Assembly: GCF_000619885.1 (NCBI RefSeq)
Contig: NZ_KK211039.1
Coordinates: forward strand, 523,589 to 587,588
Reading direction: 5' to 3'
Source of the DNA: Balneatrix alpica DSM 16621
GTDB lineage: Bacteria > Pseudomonadota > Gammaproteobacteria > Pseudomonadales > Balneatricaceae
Length of the DNA stretch: 64,000 nucleotides
How positions within the stretch are numbered: position 1 is the stretch's first letter; every line of letters begins with the position of its first letter. Position numbers and translations under genes: made by a program. Shown here piece after piece: positions 27,756 to 37,218 of the stretch. Under the pieces are notes generated by a model. That model did not search any database. It had not been told where the DNA came from and worked only from the letters and a program-made list of their open reading frames with translations.

Positions 27756-29309
27756 ATGAAAAAACTTTTGCTCGGACTCTTCGCCCTTCTGGGTGTTCTG
27801 CCTGCTGCTCACGCAGAGGGCCTCGACGCTGCTATCAACGAAGCTGTAGCCCCTATTGCTAACTTGGTTGCTGGCATCATTTTCTACTCTGTTCCTGTTG
27901 GAGACGCCAACCTGCCTTTGATCGTTGTCTGGCTGGTTGTCGCGGCGCTGTTCTTCACCCTGTACTTTGGTTTTATCAACGTTCGTGGCTTCAAGCACGC
28001 TATTCGCGTGGTACGCGGCGATTACACCGACCCGAAAGATAAGGGTGAGGTGTCTCACTTTCAGGCATTAACAGCTGCCCTATCCGGAACCGTTGGCCTG
28101 GGTAACATTGCTGGTGTGGCCGTGGCAGTTTCCATCGGCGGCCCCGGTGCCACCTTCTGGATGATCATGGGCGGCATCCTGGGGATGTCCTCCAAGTTTG
28201 TGGAATGTACCCTGGGGGTGAAGTACCGCAACATTAATGCTGATGGCAGCGTCTCCGGCGGCCCGATGTATTACCTGAGCAAAGGCTTGGCGGAACAAGG
28301 CAAAGCCGGCTTGGGTCGCTTCCTGGCGGTCTTTTTCGCCATCTGCTGTATCGGTGGCGCCTTCGGTGGCGGCAACATGTTCCAGGCCAACCAAACTGCC
28401 CAGCAAATCATTAATGTGACCGGCGGCAGTGAATCTTTCTTTGCTGACAAAGCCTGGTTGATCGGCTTGCTGCTGGCGATCATGGTTGGCGTAGTCATCA
28501 TCGGCGGGATCAAGTCCATCGCCAAGGTGACTGAGAAGATCATTCCCTTTATGGCGGGCATCTACCTGGCTGCCGGTGCGGTGATTCTGGCGATGAATGC
28601 CGACATGATCCCCACTGCTATCAATCTGATTATCGAAGGTGCCTTCAGCGCTGAAGGTGTGGCCGGTGGCGTCATCGGCGTTATGATTCAGGGCTTCAAG
28701 CGTGCATCCTTCTCCAACGAAGCGGGTATTGGCTCTGCTGCCATCGCTCACTCTGCGGTGCGCACTAACGAGCCCCTGTCAGAAGGCTTCGTTTCCCTGC
28801 TGGAACCCTTCATTGACACCGTCGTGATCTGCACCATGACCGCCTTGGTTATCGTCATTACTGGCATGTATACCACCGGTGGCATGAGTGGCGTTGAACT
28901 GACCTCCGCTGCCTTTGGTAGCGCCATCTCCTGGTTCCCCTACGTTCTGGCAGTAGCGGTGGTGCTGTTCGCTTACTCCACCATGATCTCCTGGTCTTAC
29001 TACGGCACCAAGGCATGGACTTACCTGTTTGGGGAAAGCAAAGCCTCTGACCTAACGTTCAAGTTCATCTTCTGCGTCTTCGTTGTTATTGGTGCAGCCA
29101 TGAATCTGGGCCCGGTTATCGATTTCTCCGACTCCATGATCTTCGCTATGGCACTGGCCAACATTGCTGGCCTGTACTTGTTGGCCCCGGTGGTCAAGCG
29201 TGATCTGGCGGATTACATGGCCCGCATCAAGAGCGGCGCGATCAAAAACTATCGCCAACAGGCTAACGCCGGCAAGGATCGTGAAGATCTGGATGTCGAG
29301 CCAGCCTAA
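27756..29309 (+). CDS. Alanine/glycine:cation symporter (AGCS family)
   Basis: The 517-residue protein has an N-terminal signal-like helix ([20 protein letters not shown]) and about eleven further membrane helices. AGCS signatures are plain: [20 protein letters not shown] in the second third of the N-terminal half and [20 protein letters not shown] in the middle. Family members import alanine or glycine with Na+ or H+. The N-terminal extension with a periplasmic loop is common in gammaproteobacterial AGCS proteins. The gene has its own leader RNA and terminator, and the window also holds a complete glycine-to-pyruvate pathway, so glycine or alanine is a sensible substrate; this is inference. 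Confidence 0.93.
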   Translation: MKKLLLGLFALLGVLPAAHAEGLDAAINEAVAPIANLVAGIIFYSVPVGDANLPLIVVWLVVAALFFTLYFGFINVRGFKHAIRVVRGDYTDPKDKGEVSHFQALTAALSGTVGLGNIAGVAVAVSIGGPGATFWMIMGGILGMSSKFVECTLGVKYRNINADGSVSGGPMYYLSKGLAEQGKAGLGRFLAVFFAICCIGGAFGGGNMFQANQTAQQIINVTGGSESFFADKAWLIGLLLAIMVGVVIIGGIKSIAKVTEKIIPFMAGIYLAAGAVILAMNADMIPTAINLIIEGAFSAEGVAGGVIGVMIQGFKRASFSNEAGIGSAAIAHSAVRTNEPLSEGFVSLLEPFIDTVVICTMTALVIVITGMYTTGGMSGVELTSAAFGSAISWFPYVLAVAVVLFAYSTMISWSYYGTKAWTYLFGESKASDLTFKFIFCVFVVIGAAMNLGPVIDFSDSMIFAMALANIAGLYLLAPVVKRDLADYMARIKSGAIKNYRQQANAGKDREDLDVEPA

Positions 29310-29328
29310 GCCTTAAGTTTGCTCTCTC

Positions 29329-29352
29329 GCCCCGGCTTGCCGGGGCTTTTTA
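29329..29352 (+). terminator. Rho-independent terminator of the AGCS gene
   Basis: GCCCCGGC (29329-29336) pairs with GCCGGGGC (29339-29346) and is followed by TTTTTAT. It is a textbook intrinsic terminator. Confidence 0.92.
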
Positions 29353-29497
29353 TCCTCTGCTTTTGCTGCCAACTCCCCCCGCCACGACCTTGGTCTGGCT
29401 TGCTCTATTTAGCAAGATTAACCACCCTGAGTGACAGCGCTTGCCCGAGCGCCTTTAGCACGACATTCAGTCAAGCCAGAGATTGCCAGGAGGCACC

Positions 29498-29998
29498 ATG
29501 ACCCCACCGTTACTCACTCCCCCCTATCTCCTCACTGAACTGGGCAACATTGAAGACTGGGCCTGCGATTACAATGGCCATTTGAATGAGGGTTATGCCC
29601 TGGTGTTGCTGTCCCGCGCCACCGACACCCTGCTGGATGCCATTGGCCTGGATGCCATCAGCCGCGAACAGCGCCAATTCAGCGCCTTTACCCTGCAAAA
29701 CATACTGCACTATCGCCAGGAAGGCCGTTTAGGGCAGCGATTGCAAGCCAGCAGCCAACTGCTCGCTTATGACGAAAAACGTCTACGTATTTATCATCAA
29801 CTGCTTAATAGCGAGTCAGGGGAGACCCTGGTGGAGATGGAAACGCTGCTGATCGGGGTGGACATGCAGCAGCGCCGTTCCGCACCCTGGCCACGCGAGA
29901 TAGAACAAGCCTTATTTGCGTTGAGCCAACAGCAGGCACAGTTGCCAATCCCAGAACGGGCCGGCGGCGGTATCAGCCGTCCAGCCCTGCCACTCTAA
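29498..29998 (+). CDS. Hot-dog fold acyl-CoA thioesterase
   Basis: Start ATG at 29498 is preceded by AGGAGG at good spacing and gives 166 residues; the open frame to 29483 adds five. The hot-dog signature DYNGHLNEGYALVLLSRATD resembles the betainyl-CoA thioesterase/carnitine dehydrogenase-associated group. Such enzymes hydrolyse acyl-CoA thioesters in the cytoplasm. No carnitine genes are nearby; the adjacent converging genes encode glutarate CoA-transferase and glutaryl-CoA dehydrogenase, so a CoA-ester role fits loosely. The specific substrate is unknown. Confidence 0.8.
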   Translation: MTPPLLTPPYLLTELGNIEDWACDYNGHLNEGYALVLLSRATDTLLDAIGLDAISREQRQFSAFTLQNILHYRQEGRLGQRLQASSQLLAYDEKRLRIYHQLLNSESGETLVEMETLLIGVDMQQRRSAPWPREIEQALFALSQQQAQLPIPERAGGGISRPALPL

Positions 29999-30049
29999 AC
30001 TGCTGGCAGGACGGACAGCTCAGGCAATATCACGCTAAGCGCGACTCAC

Positions 30050-31261
30050 TTACACCACACCCTGCTCATGCAGCTCGGCTACCCGCTCGGCGGACAGGCT
30101 CAGCCAGTCTGCCAATACCTCTGCCGTGTGCTGACCTAACAGGGGTGGGGCTCGATGATAGTCCACGGGGGTGGCAGAAAACTTCAACGGACTGCCCACA
30201 TAAGGCCGCAGCCCGGCACTGGCATGCTCTAACTCCACCAGCATTTGCCGTGCCTGCACCTGGGGATCACGAAACACCCGATCCAGGGTATTGATCGGAC
30301 CGCAGGGCACATTGGCCGCTTCCAACTGAGCCAACCAGGTATCCAAGTCCTTTTGCAGTAATAACGGCTCCAGTAGCGGCAAGAGCTGCTGACGATGACG
30401 TACCCGTTCATCGTTAGTGGCAAAGCGCGGATCATCCGCCAACTCCGCCGCCCCCGCCACCTCACAGAAGCGACGAAATTGGCCGTCATTCCCCACCGCC
30501 AACATCAGGTGGCCATCCGCCACTGCAAATGCCTGATAGGGCACGATATTCGGGTGGGCATTGCCATAGCGCTTAGGTGTTTCGCCACTCACCAGGTAGT
30601 TCATCGCCTGATTAGCCAGGGTCGCTACCTGCACATCCAGCAAGGCCAGATCCAGGTGCTGACCTTCGCCAGTGCGATTACGGTGATGTAATGCCGCCAG
30701 AATGCCGGTGCTGGCATAGAGCCCGGTCATAATATCTGCCAACGCCACTCCCACCTTAACCGGCATCCCCTCCGGCTCACCGGTCAGGCTCATCAACCCT
30801 CCCATCGCCTGAATCATCGCATCATAGCCAGGACGCTGCTTATAGGGCCCCTGCTGACCAAAGCCGGTGATGGAGCAGTAAATCAAACCGGGATTCAACT
30901 TGCGTAGACTGGCGTAATCCAGCCCATATTTAGCCAGGCCGCCAACCTTATAGTTTTCCAGCAGAATATCCGCCTGCGCTGCCAGCTTAAGCACCAGGGC
31001 CTGACCTTCTGGCTGGGTAAAATCCAACGTCAGAGAACGCTTGCCACGGTTAGCACTCTGGAAATAGGCCGACTCCGCTGTGGGCTCACCTGCAGCTGTG
31101 CTGAGATTGGGTGGTCCCCAATGGCGGGTATCATCCCCCGCCCCTGGCCGCTCGACCTTCACCACATCCGCCCCCAGATCCGCCAGGGTCTGGCTGGCCC
31201 AAGGGCCAGCCAATACTCGTGACAAATCCAGCACCTTGATGCCTGCCAGTGCGCCAGCCAT
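30050..31261 (-). CDS. CaiB/BaiF-family CoA-transferase (glutarate type likely)
   Basis: The 403-residue class III CoA-transferase has the N-terminal CoA-binding motif GPWASQTLADLGADVVKVE and the catalytic aspartate in VALADIMTGLYAS. It overlaps the gcdH stop by one base, forming a two-gene operon. In bacteria with this pairing the enzyme transfers CoA from succinyl-CoA to glutarate, feeding GcdH (SUGCT type). The assignment rests on the operon partner; oxalate or crotonobetaine types cannot be excluded by sequence alone. Confidence 0.87.
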   Translation of the reverse strand: MAGALAGIKVLDLSRVLAGPWASQTLADLGADVVKVERPGAGDDTRHWGPPNLSTAAGEPTAESAYFQSANRGKRSLTLDFTQPEGQALVLKLAAQADILLENYKVGGLAKYGLDYASLRKLNPGLIYCSITGFGQQGPYKQRPGYDAMIQAMGGLMSLTGEPEGMPVKVGVALADIMTGLYASTGILAALHHRNRTGEGQHLDLALLDVQVATLANQAMNYLVSGETPKRYGNAHPNIVPYQAFAVADGHLMLAVGNDGQFRRFCEVAGAAELADDPRFATNDERVRHRQQLLPLLEPLLLQKDLDTWLAQLEAANVPCGPINTLDRVFRDPQVQARQMLVELEHASAGLRPYVGSPLKFSATPVDYHRAPPLLGQHTAEVLADWLSLSAERVAELHEQGVV

Positions 31262-32436
31262 TACTTGAACGCCTGCAAACCGGTCTGAGCACGACCAAGA
31301 ATCAACGCATGAACATCATGGGTGCCTTCATAGGTATTGACCGCCTCCAGATTCATCACATGACGAATGACGTGGAACTCATCGGCAATACCGTTACCAC
31401 CGTGCATATCCCGGGCGATACGGGCAATATCCAGTGCCTTACCACAGGAATTGCGCTTAATCAGGGAGATATTCTCCGGTGCACAACGTCCCTCGTCGAG
31501 CAAACGCCCTACCCGTAGGCAACCCTGCAGGCCAAGGCTGATTTCGGTTTGCATGTCCGCCAGTTTTTTCTGAATTAACTGCGTCGCTGCCAACGGACGG
31601 CCAAACTGGCTGCGATCCAGACAGTACTGGCGCGCCTGCATCCAGCAGAATTCCGCTGCCCCCAGCGCCCCCCATGCAATGCCGTAGCGGGCCTTGTTCA
31701 AGCAGCCGAAGGGGCCTTTCAAACCACTGACATTGGGCAGCAGGTTGTCTTCAGGCACCAGCACTTCATCCATTACGATTTCGCCGGTAATAGAAGCACG
31801 CAGGGAGAATTTGCCCTCAATTTTGGGTGCACTCAGGCCCTTCATGCCTTTTTCCAGCACAAAGCCACGGATTTCACCCTCAAGCTTGGCCCACACCACA
31901 AAGACATCGGCGATCGGGGAGTTGGTGATCCACATTTTGCTGCCACTGAGCAAATAACCATCCGCCACCTTGGTGGCGCGGGTTTTCATGCTACCTGGAT
32001 CAGAACCGGCATCGGGCTCGGTCAGACCAAAACAGCCTACCCACTCACCGGTGGCCAGCTTGGGCAGGTATTTACGCCGTTGCGCTTCACTGCCGTATGC
32101 ATAAATAGGATGCATCACCAGGGAAGATTGCACACTCATCGCCGAACGATAACCGCTATCGACCCGCTCCACTTCTCGTGCGGTCAAGCCATAGCAGACA
32201 TGGTTTACACCGGCACAGCCGTATTCTTCCGGCAAGGTAGAGCCCAGTAGTCCCAACGCACCCAGCTCAGACATAATTTCGCGGTCAAAATGCTCGTGCC
32301 GGTTGGCTTCCAGAATACGTGGCATCAGGCTACCTTGAGCGTATTCACGCGCCGCCTGCATCACCATCCGCTCTTCTTCACTCAGCATCTCTTCCAACAG
32401 AAAAGGGTCTTGCCAGTTAAATTGGGGCTTAGCCAT
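31261..32436 (-). CDS. gcdH: Glutaryl-CoA dehydrogenase
   Basis: The ATG at 32436 has GGAG six bases upstream and gives 391 residues; ATG at 32448 is the alternative. The FAD-dependent acyl-CoA dehydrogenase shows [34 protein letters not shown] and the catalytic glutamate in [16 protein letters not shown], the distinctive GCDH C-terminal signature. It oxidises and decarboxylates glutaryl-CoA to crotonyl-CoA in lysine and glutarate breakdown. It is cotranscribed with the downstream CoA-transferase. No LysR regulator, often found beside this pair, is present. Confidence 0.95.
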   Translation of the reverse strand: MAKPQFNWQDPFLLEEMLSEEERMVMQAAREYAQGSLMPRILEANRHEHFDREIMSELGALGLLGSTLPEEYGCAGVNHVCYGLTAREVERVDSGYRSAMSVQSSLVMHPIYAYGSEAQRRKYLPKLATGEWVGCFGLTEPDAGSDPGSMKTRATKVADGYLLSGSKMWITNSPIADVFVVWAKLEGEIRGFVLEKGMKGLSAPKIEGKFSLRASITGEIVMDEVLVPEDNLLPNVSGLKGPFGCLNKARYGIAWGALGAAEFCWMQARQYCLDRSQFGRPLAATQLIQKKLADMQTEISLGLQGCLRVGRLLDEGRCAPENISLIKRNSCGKALDIARIARDMHGGNGIADEFHVIRHVMNLEAVNTYEGTHDVHALILGRAQTGLQAFK

Positions 32437-32642
32437 AGTGGACTCCATAAAATGTCGACATTTTTATATTTTGCAGAAAATGTTATTTAGTGTGGACAAA
32501 GTACACCCATCCCCCAGGGGATGCAAGCCTGCCCTCTACTACCTTAGCCCAGCCCCAGCAAAGTGCCGCGATACTTGTCCCTGACCAGCACTAGCCCCTA
32601 GACTAGGCCTCCTTATTGCGATGAGCATCAACGGACCCAGCC

Positions 32643-33836
32643 ATGCAATTGCCGATTCAGCCTTTCCTCAAGTCGCTCCTGACCTTCCTGCTGGTTATTG
32701 GCAACCTCAGCCTAAATAGCCATGCCAGCCCGTTAAACGGCTTACCCCATTCCGCCGGACTCTGGGTAGAACAACACCCTGAATTCAACCAACAGGCCGA
32801 ACAGCCTCAGGTGCCCGCCTCCACCCTGAAACTACTGACCGCCTATTACGCCCTGCAACGCTTGGGGCCTAGTTATCAATTCAAGACTCCTCTCTGGCTT
32901 GATGCTGACGGCATCCTTTGGCTACAGGGCAAAGGCGATCCAGGCCTCACCTCTGAAGTACTGCAAAAACTAGCGAAAGCCTTGCGCTCAAAAGGTTTGA
33001 AAAAAATTAAGGGGGTTGGAATAGATGGTAGTTATTTCGCCAGCAACCAAGTTCCTGACGGAATCGGCAACAGCCATAACCCTTACGATGCTCACCCCGG
33101 CGCAGCCATTGCTAACTACAACACCGTGGCACTCAAACGCGATGGCGGTTCGATTATTTCCCCCGAATGGCAGACGCCCATGACCAAGGCAGCCTATCAA
33201 CAGGCTCCTCGCCTGCCGGGACTAGAAGGTCGGATCAACCTTGGCCCAGATAGCCGTACTCAACAGCTGCACCTGGCCGAACTGCTGGCTATTTTCCTGC
33301 GTCTGGAAGGTATCAGTGTCGGCAACAGCCTCAAAACCGGCACCCTACCTGCCAGCGCCAAACCCTACCTGACCTTTATCAACCCGCAGCCCCTAAGCCA
33401 GTTATTAGAAGGCATGCTGAAGTACTCCAATAACCTCATCGCCAATCAGCTCTTTCTGGTGTTGGGAGCAGAGCAGCTCGGCGCGCCAGCCACTCTCACC
33501 AAAGCTCAACTTGCCATACAGAGTTTTATTGTCAGTGAGTTTGACTGGCGTAACGTCCAAATCGCCGAGGCGGCAGGGCTCTCCCGACAAAACCAGCTCA
33601 GCCCCGCCCAATTAGGTCAACTACTGGATAAGATGCGCCCTTATCAAAACCTGCTTAATCTGGAGCGCCCTGGTGTACAAGCCAAAACCGGCACCCTATC
33701 GGACACCAGCACCCTGGCTGGCTACTTGGAGGTCAAAGGACAATGGCTGGCTTTTGCCTTAATGCTGCCACAGGCCAATGCCCAGCAGCTGCGCTTTGAA
33801 CTCGCCGAACGATTACGCAACGCGCTGAATAAATAA
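32643..33836 (+). CDS. dacB: D-alanyl-D-alanine carboxypeptidase/endopeptidase, PBP4 (S13) family
   Basis: The 397-residue product has a signal peptide (to about residue 28) and the three penicillin-binding motifs: SxxK as STLK (Ser60-Lys63), SxN as SNN (Ser262-Asn264) and KTG (Lys348). It is shorter than E. coli DacB (477), so the insert domains between the first two motifs are reduced. PBP4 trims and cleaves peptidoglycan cross-links in the periplasm. The gene is divergent from gcdH and is followed by a large inverted repeat. Confidence 0.92.
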   Translation: MQLPIQPFLKSLLTFLLVIGNLSLNSHASPLNGLPHSAGLWVEQHPEFNQQAEQPQVPASTLKLLTAYYALQRLGPSYQFKTPLWLDADGILWLQGKGDPGLTSEVLQKLAKALRSKGLKKIKGVGIDGSYFASNQVPDGIGNSHNPYDAHPGAAIANYNTVALKRDGGSIISPEWQTPMTKAAYQQAPRLPGLEGRINLGPDSRTQQLHLAELLAIFLRLEGISVGNSLKTGTLPASAKPYLTFINPQPLSQLLEGMLKYSNNLIANQLFLVLGAEQLGAPATLTKAQLAIQSFIVSEFDWRNVQIAEAAGLSRQNQLSPAQLGQLLDKMRPYQNLLNLERPGVQAKTGTLSDTSTLAGYLEVKGQWLAFALMLPQANAQQLRFELAERLRNALNK

Positions 33837-34167
33837 GCAGCAAGACAATCAACCGGAAGCCCATCAGGGCAGAAAGAGAAAAGTGAGAACCTTGCCTGCT
33901 GCACAGCAGCGGGAAGACAAGCGAGGGTGGCAAGGTTCTCAAAAAGGTGGCTTCAGGGAAGCCGAAGAGGACAACTCAAACCAGTGTTAGCAGGCAACCC
34001 TGCCAGCAATCCAAGCACCGCCTAGATCAGCCCTACCCAGATTGGCGGCAGCAGACAGCATTCGACCATCTGACTGCCTTAACCACAGCGGCAAGCCAAC
34101 GCTTAGCCGCCGTGACTAGCGGTACCACCCAACGATGATGCCGCTAGAAACGATTGCGATAGGTTAA
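33837..34167. other. Gene-free stretch after dacB with a large inverted repeat
   Basis: No convincing gene is seen between dacB and the repeats at the gcvT 3' end. The notable feature is a perfect 12-bp inverted repeat, GAGAACCTTGCC (33885-33896) with GGCAAGGTTCTC (33929-33940), enclosing 32 nt that include the small palindrome CTGCTG-CA-CAGCAG. The flanks are A-rich (AAAAAGG on the right), so the hairpin could end minus-strand or, weakly, plus-strand transcription. Confidence 0.5.
33885..33940. repeat. 12-bp perfect inverted repeat with nested palindrome
   Basis: The arms at 33885-33896 and 33929-33940 are exact complements, with a nested 6-bp hairpin inside the loop. It may act as the dacB terminator or a structured RNA end; no T-run follows on the plus strand. 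Confidence 0.7.
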
Positions 34168-34247
34168 CCTCAATGCTGTTAGCCTTGATGCAGTTAACCT
34201 CGCTTGTTTAACCTCGCTTGTTTAACCTCGTTTATTTAACCTCGATA
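34168..34247. repeat. Degenerate 14-bp tandem repeat running into the gcvT stop codon
   Basis: About five to six units of a 14-15-bp sequence, best seen as CGCTTGTTTAACCT, CGCTTGTTTAACCT and CGTTTATTTAACCT, lie end to end; more diverged units precede them. The last unit includes the final gcvT codons (Arg-Gly-stop read as CGAGGTTAA on the minus strand). The array looks like local slippage that copied the end of the gene. Confidence 0.8.
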
Positions 34248-35360
34248 GTAACGCTGCGGCACAAAGGGCATCGCGCTCACCACCATTTTCTGTGGCTTAC
34301 CGCGCACCATAGCGAACACCTCTGAACCCAACGCAGCATGAGCTGTATGCACATAGCCCATCGCCACTGGCGCATTCTTGGTCGGACCAAAAGTACCGGA
34401 TGTCACCTGACCAATGACCTTGCCGTCGGCATCCACCAACTCTGTTCCTTCACGAACAGGAGCGCGGCCCTCAGCAATCAACCCCACCCGCTTGCGGGAA
34501 GCTTCTTTACTGGCGATCTGAGCAAGAATCACCTCCGCTCCAGGGAACCCTCCTGCCCGCTCACCGTCGGCACGACGGGGTTTGGAGATAGCCCATAGCA
34601 GGCTGGCCTCAAAGGGCGTAGTAGTAGTGTCAATATCATGGCCATACAGACACAACCCCGCTTCCAGACGCAGAGAATCACGCGCCCCCAGACCAATGAA
34701 CTCAACCTCCGCCTGCGCCAGCAGCTCACGCGCCAGTGCCTCAGCTTTATGCGCCGGTACCGAAATTTCAAAACCATCTTCGCCGGTATAACCCGAGCGG
34801 CTCACCAGACACTCTTCACCCAACAGAGTAAAGCGGCCAGCATCCATGAAGATCATCTTGCTAACATCCGCATTCAGGCGCGCCAACACCTCAACCGCTT
34901 TAGGCCCCTGCAAGGCCAGCAAAGCACGATCTTCCAGCACTTCGATTTCACAACGCGAGCCAATATGCTGACGCAGATGGGCAATATCCTGCTCCTTACA
35001 AGCAGCGTTCACCACGACAAATAGGTACTCACCCAGGTTAGCCACCATCAGGTCATCCAGAATACCTCCCTGATCATTAGTAAAGAGCGCATAGCGCTGC
35101 TTTCCTACTGGCAAGTCCTGGATATCCACCGGCACCAATGTTTCCAGCGCCGCAGCGGCTTCCGCTCCTTTGAGCTTTAACTGCCCCATGTGAGACACAT
35201 CAAACAGACCCGCTTGTTCACGAGTGTGTTCATGCTCTTTCTTGACTCCCAGGGGATACTGCACCGGCATCTCATAACCAGCGAAGGGCACCATCTTGGC
35301 CCCCAGCTCCACATGAAGATCGAATAAAGGTGTACGTAGCAAGGGAGTCTGTTCTGACAT
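34236..35360 (-). CDS. gcvT: Glycine cleavage system T-protein (aminomethyltransferase)
   Basis: The 374-residue protein has the GcvT folate-binding fold: PLFDLHVELGAKMVPFAGYEMPVQY region at the start, ALFTNDQGGILDDLMV, and RSGYTGEDGFEI in the middle, with the OB-like C-domain RVGLIAEG. It transfers the methylene group from lipoylated GcvH to tetrahydrofolate, releasing ammonia. It is divergent from sdaA-glyA-gcvH-gcvP instead of being in line with gcvHP. A 16-bp inverted repeat (35459-35474) lies in its promoter region, like one in front of sdaA. The 3' end merges with a tandem repeat. Confidence 0.96.
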   Translation of the reverse strand: MSEQTPLLRTPLFDLHVELGAKMVPFAGYEMPVQYPLGVKKEHEHTREQAGLFDVSHMGQLKLKGAEAAAALETLVPVDIQDLPVGKQRYALFTNDQGGILDDLMVANLGEYLFVVVNAACKEQDIAHLRQHIGSRCEIEVLEDRALLALQGPKAVEVLARLNADVSKMIFMDAGRFTLLGEECLVSRSGYTGEDGFEISVPAHKAEALARELLAQAEVEFIGLGARDSLRLEAGLCLYGHDIDTTTTPFEASLLWAISKPRRADGERAGGFPGAEVILAQIASKEASRKRVGLIAEGRAPVREGTELVDADGKVIGQVTSGTFGPTKNAPVAMGYVHTAHAALGSEVFAMVRGKPQKMVVSAMPFVPQRYYRG

Positions 35361-35458
35361 GGTCTTACCTATTGGCGTTATTTTTTACTCGTTAGGGTTC
35401 CACGAAGCCTGAGCTTCTTCCCGGCCATCATTAAACAACCGGGGAAAACCGCAACCTT

Positions 35459-35474
35459 GTTTCCAATTTGAAAC
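35459..35474. promoter_or_regulatory. Inverted-repeat operator candidate upstream of gcvT
   Basis: GTTTCCAATTTGAAAC is a 16-bp dyad matching the site near sdaA in 12 of 16 positions including both outer arms. On the minus strand it lies just downstream of a weak promoter-like pair (TTGCCT and TAGTGT, 17 bp apart), where a bound repressor would block initiation. Confidence 0.6.
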
Positions 35475-35588
35475 TTACACTACTGCAAAGTGTCACCTCA
35501 GGCAACCTTTGCCCCCTCAACTGGCAGCATTTTTCGGTTTTTCATAACCATCCATTACCGCAACTAATTAAAGGATTAATCAAGATGC

Positions 35589-35651
35589 AGGGTCAGCGCC
35601 CCACGGCTTATCTATACTTAGCAGCTATTGCGAGGCGCCCCTGGCAACCCT
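35589..35651 (+). other. GC-rich imperfect stem-loop upstream of the sdaA promoter
   Basis: AGGGT (35589-35593) pairs with ACCCT (35647-35651), and GCGCC (35596-35600) with GGCGC (35634-35638). It lies upstream of the likely sdaA promoter, so it may not be in that transcript. Its role is unknown. Confidence 0.35.
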
Positions 35652-35668
35652 ACATAAATTAGAGAGGC

Positions 35669-35697
35669 TTGACAGTCCAAGCGCTGGCACCTAAGTT
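35669..35697 (+). promoter_or_regulatory. Probable sigma-70 promoter of sdaA-glyA-gcvH-gcvP
   Basis: A consensus -35 TTGACA (35669-35674) is separated by 17 bp from TAAGTT (35692-35697), a weak -10. The 16-bp inverted repeat begins eight bases further on, near the expected transcription start. Confidence 0.6.
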
Positions 35698-35704
35698 TAA
35701 CCAT

Positions 35705-35720
35705 GTTTCCTATTGGAAAC
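35705..35720. promoter_or_regulatory. Inverted-repeat operator candidate upstream of sdaA
   Basis: GTTTCC-TATT-GGAAAC is a perfect 6-bp dyad with a 4-bp centre, placed at the likely sdaA transcription start. An 11-base stretch from this site, GGAAACTTTTT (35715-35725), recurs at 38506-38516 upstream of gcvH. The regulator is not encoded in the window as far as I can tell; XRE- or GntR-like dimers bind sites of this form. Confidence 0.65.
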
Positions 35721-35800
35721 TTTTTAACCGACTAACCGCTGTCACCGCCTCCTGGCCGCACAGCCTCCAATAACAACACAACTGGTCGGTGGAGAACCCT

Positions 35801-37186
35801 ATGTCACTGAGCGTTTTTGATCTGTTTAAAATTGGCGTTGGCCCCTCCAGCTCCCATACCGTTGGCCCCATGTGGGCGGCCTATCGCTTCCTGGATGAAC
35901 TGCGTCAAGCGGGTGTCTTTGCGCAAACTAAAGAAGTAAAAGCCGCTTTGTTTGGTTCCCTCGCCATGACCGGCCAGGGCCATGCCACCGACACCGCCGT
36001 ACTTTTAGGCCTGATGGGTGAGCGTCCAGACCTGACTGACCCTGATCAAATTCAGCAACGCATTGAGCAGTTGCGGCAAAGCCAGACCCTGCAACTCGGC
36101 GGCGAGCACAGCATTCCCTTTGACGAAGCTAGCCACCTGCAGTTTATGTTCGGCCAGTCTCTGCCCAAGCACCCCAATGCCATGCAACTGCGCGCCTTTG
36201 ATGAAGCGGGCATTCAGCTGTATCAGCAAACTTACTATTCCGTCGGGGGTGGCTTTGTACTGTCAGAGCCAGAGACTGAGAACGCCGGGGATGATCGCCT
36301 GCGCCGCGATGACGACGTTCCCTATCCTTTCCGTAACGCCGCCGAATTATTGCAGCAATGCAAAACCCACGGCCTGAGCATTGCCGCCCTGGTCATGGAG
36401 AATGAGAAAACCTGGCGTAGCCCCGAACAATATCGCACCGAGGTATTACAGATCTGGCAGGTAATGGATGCCTGTATCCGCCGCGGCTGTCGTGAAACCG
36501 GTGTGCTGCCAGGAGGGTTAAACCTTAAACGCCGAGCCGCCAAACTCTACACGGAACTAACCGAACGTCCGGAAGCCGGCTTTAAAGATCAGCTTACCGT
36601 CATGGACTGGGTCAACCTGTATGCCATGGCCGTCAATGAAGAAAACGCTGCCGGTGGTCGGGTAGTGACTGCCCCCACCAACGGTGCAGCTGGGGTGATT
36701 CCAGCGGTACTGGCCTATTACGATCGTTTCGTCCCTCATTCCAATGAGCAGGGCATCATTACCTTCCTGACCGTTGCCGCCGCCATTGGCATGCTCTACA
36801 AACGCAATGCCTCTATCTCCGCTGCCGAAGTGGGTTGCCAAGGGGAAATTGGTGTGGCCTGTTCCATGGCCGCTGGTGCCCTCTGTGCTGCCATGGGCGG
36901 CAGCAATGAACAGATTGAAAATGCTGCCGAAATTGGCATGGAGCATAACCTCGGCCTGACCTGCGATCCGATTAAGGGTCTGGTACAGGTGCCCTGCATC
37001 GAGCGCAATACCATGGGAGCGATCAAGGCGATCAACGCCGCCCGCTTAGCCCTGCGTGGCACTGGCGAACATCACGTCTCCCTCGACTCCGTGATCGAAA
37101 CCATGCGCCAAACCGGTGTCGACATGCAGGATAAATATAAAGAAACCGCCACCGGCGGCCTCGCCGTCAACGTCGTTAACTGCTAA
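35801..37186 (+). CDS. sdaA: L-serine ammonia-lyase (iron-sulfur, single-chain)
   Basis: ATG at 35801 ([20 protein letters not shown]) has GGAG six bases upstream and gives 461 residues, near the 454 of E. coli SdaA. It has the N-terminal beta domain and the C-terminal alpha domain with cysteines in [20 protein letters not shown] and VPCIERN. The chain ends in a C-terminal cysteine (VNVVNC). In Legionella serine dehydratase the C-terminal cysteine is a ligand to the [4Fe-4S] cluster in the resting state, so the same tail-in-active-site arrangement is likely. It converts serine to pyruvate and ammonia and heads the glycine-to-pyruvate operon. Confidence 0.95.
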   Translation: MSLSVFDLFKIGVGPSSSHTVGPMWAAYRFLDELRQAGVFAQTKEVKAALFGSLAMTGQGHATDTAVLLGLMGERPDLTDPDQIQQRIEQLRQSQTLQLGGEHSIPFDEASHLQFMFGQSLPKHPNAMQLRAFDEAGIQLYQQTYYSVGGGFVLSEPETENAGDDRLRRDDDVPYPFRNAAELLQQCKTHGLSIAALVMENEKTWRSPEQYRTEVLQIWQVMDACIRRGCRETGVLPGGLNLKRRAAKLYTELTERPEAGFKDQLTVMDWVNLYAMAVNEENAAGGRVVTAPTNGAAGVIPAVLAYYDRFVPHSNEQGIITFLTVAAAIGMLYKRNASISAAEVGCQGEIGVACSMAAGALCAAMGGSNEQIENAAEIGMEHNLGLTCDPIKGLVQVPCIERNTMGAIKAINAARLALRGTGEHHVSLDSVIETMRQTGVDMQDKYKETATGGLAVNVVNC

Positions 37187-37218
37187 CCCATACTGATAAC
37201 AAGCCTGAAGGAAGCCCC

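Larger units (their letters stand above)
35361..35800. promoter_or_regulatory. Divergent gcvT / sdaA control region
   Basis: This 440-bp gene-free region carries the promoters of both arms of the glycine/serine module, two 16-bp inverted repeats (35459-35474 and 35705-35720) and a GC-rich foldable segment at 35589-35651. I searched by eye for the glycine riboswitch core in both directions and did not find it. Confidence 0.7.

Noticed and set aside
33885-33940. Integron attC-like site
   Set aside because: The arms are perfectly complementary and lack the conserved core-site ends and asymmetric bulges of attC; no integrase or cassette genes nearby.
33947-34138. 63-residue open frame after dacB
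   Set aside because: Basic, low-complexity translation with no ribosome-binding site or family resemblance, running between repeats.
35361-35800. Glycine riboswitch between gcvT and sdaA
   Set aside because: A CTCAGGCAA string at about 35498 resembles part of the aptamer, but the companion GCCGAAGG-type core and pairing arms are missing on both strands.
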